A stretch of DNA of 15,386 nt from Silvimonas sp. JCM 19000 (GTDB lineage Bacteria; Pseudomonadota; Gammaproteobacteria; Burkholderiales; Chitinibacteraceae). Of the stretch, positions 9,815 through 15,386 are shown in pieces; within the stretch, counting starts at the first letter, position 1; each line of letters opens with the position of its first letter. The stretch spans positions 1-15,386 of the forward strand of contig BBFD01000068.1 of NCBI GenBank assembly GCA_001313065.1. Reading direction: 5' to 3'. The position numbers and the translations under genes are program-made. Under the pieces are notes generated by a model. It saw only the letters and a list, made by a program, of their open reading frames with translations, was not told the DNA's origin and did not search any database.

Positions 9815-10515
9815 ATGCTGTCGCTCAAGCAAACGATGACGAGTCTCGCCGTAGTTGCGGCACTCGGTTTTTTTCCGCTTCCGCTTTCGCTGCAACTGAT
9901 GCATACCTGACCAATAGCACCAACGTAAATGACGCCAACCCTGAAGGCGTTGTGAAGAATGGTATTGGCGAATGCTGGCAAACCGGCACGTGGTCCAAAG
10001 ACAAAGCTGTGAAAGGTTGTGCAGGTTACGTTGAGCCTGTTGCTGCTCCGGCACCGGCTCCGGCCCCTGCCCCTGCTCCGGCACCGGCTCCGGTCCCTGT
10101 TACCGTGACCAAGCACTTCACGCTGAAGGCTGACGTGCTGTTCGAATTCAACAAGTCCACCCTGAAGCCTGAAGGCAAGGACGCGCTGGACAAGCTGTAC
10201 GAACAAGTGAAAGACCTGGATCCGAAGGAAGGCAAAGCCGTTGTGGTTGGCTACACCGACCGTATCGGTAGCGAGAAGTACAACTTCGACCTGGGCTATC
10301 GTCGTGCCAAGTCCGTTGCTGACTACCTGGTGAGCAAGGGCGCACCGGCTGACAAGGTTGACGCTCAATCCAAGGGCAAGGCTGATCCGGTAACTGGCGA
10401 TTCTTGCGCCAAGGTCAAGCCGCGTAAGAAACTGATCGAGTGTCTGGCTCCGGATCGTCGCGTTGAAATCGACGTGCAAGGCGTTCACGAAGTGACCCAG
10501 CCTGCCGCTCAGTAA
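9815..10515 (+). CDS. OmpA-family peptidoglycan-binding protein, RmpM-like, one frameshift
   Basis: The restored precursor is about 232 residues. Residues 1-25 form a signal peptide ([15 protein letters not shown]), then a short head with GIGECWQTG, an Ala-Pro linker from about residue 75, and an OmpA C-terminal domain. The peptidoglycan-binding core reads [12 protein letters not shown] and [11 protein letters not shown]. Near the end, two cysteines bracket [10 protein letters not shown] before PDRRVEI. There is no beta-barrel, so it should be periplasmic and tether the outer membrane or its porins to the wall, as RmpM does in Neisseria; the GECW head and cysteine pair also match RmpM. The start at 9815 follows AGGAG at 9802-9806. 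A T7 run at 9868-9874 breaks the signal peptide; five T (or eight) restore it. A terminator follows. Confidence 0.92.
10043..10099 (+). repeat. Tandem near-identical DNA repeat encoding the Ala-Pro linker
   Basis: A unit beginning CTGCTCCGGCACCGGCTCCG at 10043 recurs at 10073. The two copies agree over 27 bases with one mismatch (C10064 versus T10094). It encodes alternating Ala and Pro, and a 30-base step keeps frame, so the linker could gain or lose ten residues by slippage. Confidence 0.75.
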
Positions 10516-10530
10516 TCAGCGCTAGCAGCA

Positions 10531-10559
10531 AAAGCCCCGCCGATGGTGGGGCTTTTTTT
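10531..10559 (+). terminator. Rho-independent terminator after the OmpA-family gene
   Basis: AAAGCCCCGCC (10531-10541) pairs with GGTGGGGCTTT (10545-10555) around a GAT loop, 11 bp with one G-U. T7, C and T8 follow (10553-10568). It starts 15 bases after the stop. Confidence 0.9.
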
Positions 10560-10628
10560 CTTTTTTTTGGAGAACGCATTCGTTGCAAGCCGGTCTTTGT
10601 TTACAGACTGTCACCAGAAGAACACTCA

Positions 10629-11227
10629 ATGACTCGAATTCTGATTACCGCTAGCGCCCTGGTTTTTTTGCCGGCGTTGCTGCATTTGCCCAGGCCGATG
10701 CCAATGCTGACCTCAAACAGTTTCTGGCCAACACGCATTCGCTGCAGGCGCAGTTCAACCAGACCGTTACCGGCAAAGGCAAAGCGCAGAACAGCAGCGG
10801 CACGGTGGCGATTGCCATCCCGGGCAAGTTCCGCTGGGAGTATCAAAAGCCGTATCAACAAATGATCGTCGGCGACGGCCAACAAGTCTGGCTGTACGAC
10901 CCGGACCTGAAACAAGCCACGGTCAAGGATATGGCAACGCGCTGGAAAGCAGCCCCGCCGCCATTCTGGCGGGCGACACCGGCTGGGAAAAGAACTACAC
11001 CCTGCGCACGCTGGCTGACAAAGACAATATGACCTGGCTGGAAGCCACGCCCAAGCGCGCGGACAGCAGCTTTGAAGTAGTGCGGCTCGGCTTTGCCAAC
11101 GGCCAGATCGCGCAGATGGATCTGCTCGACAAATTTGGCCAGACCACGCAGATCCGCTTTAGCCAGATCACACGCAATCCCAAGCTGGACGCCAGCTTGT
11201 TCCACTTCACCCCCCCTAAAGACGCCG

Positions 11228-11244
<17 letters not shown>
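10629..11244 (+). CDS. lolA: Outer-membrane lipoprotein carrier protein LolA, two frameshifts
   Basis: LolA is the periplasmic chaperone that takes lipoproteins from LolCDE and hands them to LolB at the outer membrane. The restored precursor is about 204 residues. A signal peptide ends near FAQA, then come LKQFLANTHSLQAQFNQTV, PGKFRWEYQKPY, the VWLYDPDLKQATVK strand and the C-terminal FHFTPPKDADVV, all typical of LolA. A T7 run at 10663-10669 shifts the signal peptide; five T give Ala-Leu-Val-Phe-Ala-Gly. A G is missing at 10933-10934 (ATGGCAAC for ATGGGCAAC, Asp-Met-Gly-Asn). Its end overlaps the rarA start by 17 bases. The lolA-rarA-serS order is the same as in E. coli, although ftsK is not upstream here. 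The Shine-Dalgarno sequence is weak (AGAAG). Confidence 0.92.
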
Positions 11245-13933
<2,689 letters not shown>

Positions 13934-13935
<2 letters not shown>

Positions 13936-13951
13936 TTGGCACAGGCCAATT
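13934..13951 (+). repeat. Hairpin AATTGGC-ACAG-GCCAATT at the serS stop
   Basis: A perfect 7-bp inverted repeat with a four-base loop begins at the last bases of the serS stop codon and lies just before the main terminator. It may protect the message end or assist termination. Confidence 0.55.
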
Positions 13952-13956
13952 TGCAT

Positions 13957-13982
13957 AAAAGGCGCCCGCGGGCGCCTTTTTT
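13957..13982 (+). terminator. Strong rho-independent terminator after serS
   Basis: AAAAGGCGCC (13957-13966) and GGCGCCTTTT (13971-13980) pair perfectly around CGCG, followed by two more T. It lies 21 bases after the serS stop. The A-run and T-run symmetry would let it work in both directions. Confidence 0.9.
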
Positions 13983-14037
13983 ATTTGGCGTTTAAATACC
14001 GCTGATGCTGCGGCGCAACAGTTTATCTGCCGCTTCT

Positions 14038-14066
14038 TTGCGCTAACCCCAGGCTTGATCTATATC
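14038..14066 (+). promoter_or_regulatory. Possible promoter for the nfeD-like/SPFH pair
   Basis: TTGCGC (14038-14043) and TATATC (14061-14066) are 17 bases apart, three and four matches of six to the consensus, about 54 bases before the nfeD-like ATG. Their position after a terminator favours a promoter here, but the boxes are weak. Confidence 0.3.
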
Positions 14067-14119
14067 TCCAGCACACAATAAGAACCCTGGTCATAAGGCC
14101 AGAACGAAGGACACTCTGT

Positions 14120-14547
14120 ATGTCAGTTTTTATGATGTGGATGGTGGCCGCGCTGGTACTGGCGGGGCTGGAACTGCTAAGCGGTACCTTGTATCTGCTG
14201 GCGGTGGCCTGCGGCCTGGTCACCGGCGCTTTGGCCTCGCTGCTATGGTCGCCGCCGCTACAGATTATCTGCGCCGCGCTGGCGGCGGTGGTTGCGGTGG
14301 GTGCATTGCACCAGTGGCGCACCCGGCGCCAACATGGCTGGTGCCCGCCCCCATGCCCAACCTTGATATCGGCCAGCGCGTCAGTATCGATAGCTGGACC
14401 GACCAGATCCACGCCCGCGTGCGCTATCGCGGCACCTTGTGGGATGCCGAAGCAAGCCGTGGCGCCGTGCCCGATGCCAATGCCTGGTATATCGTGGCGC
14501 AGCGCGGCAACTTGCTGTTGATCGATATCCTGCCGCCCCCGCGCTAG
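14120..14547 (+). CDS. Short NfeD-family membrane protein, one frameshift
   Basis: The restored protein is about 142 residues. Two or three hydrophobic helices lie within residues 5-66 (VAALVLAGLELL, LLAVACGLVTGALASLL, IICAALAAVVAVGAL). They are followed by a small beta-barrel (OB-fold) of the NfeD type with DIGQRVSIDSW, RVRYRGTLWDAEA and GNLLLIDIL. Short NfeD proteins are typically encoded beside SPFH proteins, as here and as with E. coli YbbK/QmcA. They are thought to act with them in membrane microdomains or membrane quality control. The ATG at 14120 has AAGGA upstream. One G is missing at 14336-14337 (CATGGCTGG for CATGGGCTGG, His-Gly-Leu-Val), which cuts the membrane part from the OB-fold in the literal reading. 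Confidence 0.87.
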
Positions 14548-14660
14548 CCATTACCCCACCCTCACAACAATCAAACCGCACTCTGTGGTTACGCCCCACG
14601 CGCCGGTACGCCAGCGCGGGCTGGCACGCGCCACGCTCACATCAGCTTTTGAGGAACACC

Positions 14661-15386
14661 ATGCCTTTTGCCATAGCCCTCTTTATCATTGCCGTGATTT
14701 TTTTTGTGGCACGCACCTTTCGCGTTGTGCCGCAGCAAGAAGCCTGGATCGTGCAACGGATGGGCCGTTTTCATTCGGTGCTGCAGCCGGGCCTTAACCT
14801 GGTTATCCCTTTTGTGGATGCGGTGGCGTACAAGCACACGCTGAAGGAAATCCCGCTCGACGTGCCCAGCCAGGTCTGCATTACGCGCGATAACACGCAA
14901 TTGACCGTCGACGGCATTCTGTATTTTCAGGTAACCGATCCCAAGCTGGCCTCGTATGGCTCGTCCAACTATGTGATGGCGATTTCGCAACTGGCGCAAA
15001 CCACCTTGCGTTCGGTCATCGGCAAACTGGAACTCGACCGCACTTTTGAAGAGCGTGACGATATCAACCGCGCCGTAGTGCTGGCCCTGGACGAGGCTGC
15101 CACCAGCTGGGGCGTCAAGGTATTGCGTTATGAAATCAAAGACCTGACGCCGCCCAAAGAGATTCTGCATGCCATGCAGCAGCAGATTACGGCGGAGCGC
15201 GAAAAGCGCGGCCGCATCGCGCAGTCGGAAGGCGTACGCCAGGAGCAGATCAACCTGTCGGAAGGCCAGCGTACCGCCGCCATCCAGAAATCCGAGGGCG
15301 ATATGCGTGCGCAGATCAACCAGTCCGAAGGTGAACGCCAGGCGCGCATCAACCGGGCACAAGGCGAAGCGAAGCGCTGCGGCTGG
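14661..15386 (+). CDS. SPFH/stomatin-family membrane protein (QmcA/paraslipin-like), partial at the window end
   Basis: The start at 14661 follows GAGGAA. An N-terminal membrane helix (residues 2-17) leads into an SPFH (prohibitin-homology) domain: VPQQEAWIVQRMGRFHSVLQ, PGLNLVIPF, VPSQVCITRDNTQLTVDG, and LDEAATSWGVKVLRYEIKDL. Then PPKEILHAMQQQ and a helical region of 11-residue repeats starting Ser-Glu-Gly at 15225, 15258, 15291 and 15324. These proteins oligomerise into membrane rings or scaffolds. The nfeD-like gene lies 113 bases upstream. That gap holds a GCCAGC/GCTGGC inverted repeat at 14610-14625 and no clear promoter. A T8 run (14698-14705) in the membrane helix is in frame. One G is missing near 15371 (GCGAAGC for GCGGAAGC, Glu-Ala-Glu-Ala-Leu), so the last residues read literally are wrong. 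The gene continues past the window. Confidence 0.9.
   Translation, partial: MPFAIALFIIAVIFFVARTFRVVPQQEAWIVQRMGRFHSVLQPGLNLVIPFVDAVAYKHTLKEIPLDVPSQVCITRDNTQLTVDGILYFQVTDPKLASYGSSNYVMAISQLAQTTLRSVIGKLELDRTFEERDDINRAVVLALDEAATSWGVKVLRYEIKDLTPPKEILHAMQQQITAEREKRGRIAQSEGVRQEQINLSEGQRTAAIQKSEGDMRAQINQSEGERQARINRAQGEAKRCGW

Noticed and set aside
9868..10669. Transcriptional slippage on the T7 runs in the OmpA-family and lolA signal peptides as a real rescue or phase-variation mechanism
   Set aside because: Adding one base would restore both frames, but the same explanation fails for the G/C-run losses and for the runs needing removal of a base, including one in lolA itself. A common technical cause is simpler.

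Overview
The window is a chromosomal housekeeping region of a GC-rich betaproteobacterium, most likely of the order Neisseriales. Three things point there: the gene set, a short OmpA-family protein with the layout of Neisseria RmpM (Gly-Glu-Cys-Trp head, Ala-Pro linker, paired cysteines before the final Arg-Arg motif), and the gyrA/serC/pheA/hisC and lolA/rarA/serS neighbourhoods. I see no mobile element, tRNA, rRNA, CRISPR array or phage gene.

Layout. Bases 1-219 are the Gly/Asn-rich tail of an unidentified gene, closed by a terminator. An AtaL-like (DUF1857) gene and the transporter gene rarD follow on the plus strand. Convergent to these, on the minus strand from 9509 down to 1865, is a seven-gene cluster: gyrA, two tandem hotdog thioesterases (4-base overlap), serC, pheA, a LOG-family phosphoribohydrolase and hisC. 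A 305-base divergent regulatory region (9510-9814) separates gyrA from a plus-strand series: the RmpM-like gene with its terminator, lolA, rarA (overlapping lolA), serS with a strong terminator, then an nfeD-like gene and an SPFH/stomatin gene that runs off the end. The seven-gene cluster joins serine synthesis (serC), the phenylalanine branch (pheA) and a histidinol-phosphate/aromatic aminotransferase (hisC) to DNA gyrase. The lolA-rarA-serS block joins lipoprotein carriage, replication-fork maintenance and tRNA charging.

The most striking signal is not a new system. Fourteen of the fifteen protein genes that can be judged, including essential gyrA, serS and lolA, are broken in the literal sequence by small indels. 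Rejoining the frames gives full-length, family-typical proteins every time. The indels are polarised by base: 13 are one-base losses in G or C runs of two or three, and 8 are gains of one or two bases in A or T runs. One further site in pheA is ambiguous. Five more A/T runs of exactly 8 look like in-frame +3 expansions. This is best explained by systematic consensus or sequencing error, so I annotate these genes as intact CDSs with corrected extents rather than as pseudogenes.

Secondary observations are an AT-rich patch inside serS, inverted repeats overlapping the divergent promoters, and a LOG enzyme and two thioesterases embedded in the gyrA-serC-pheA-hisC cluster. I found no convincing previously undescribed system.
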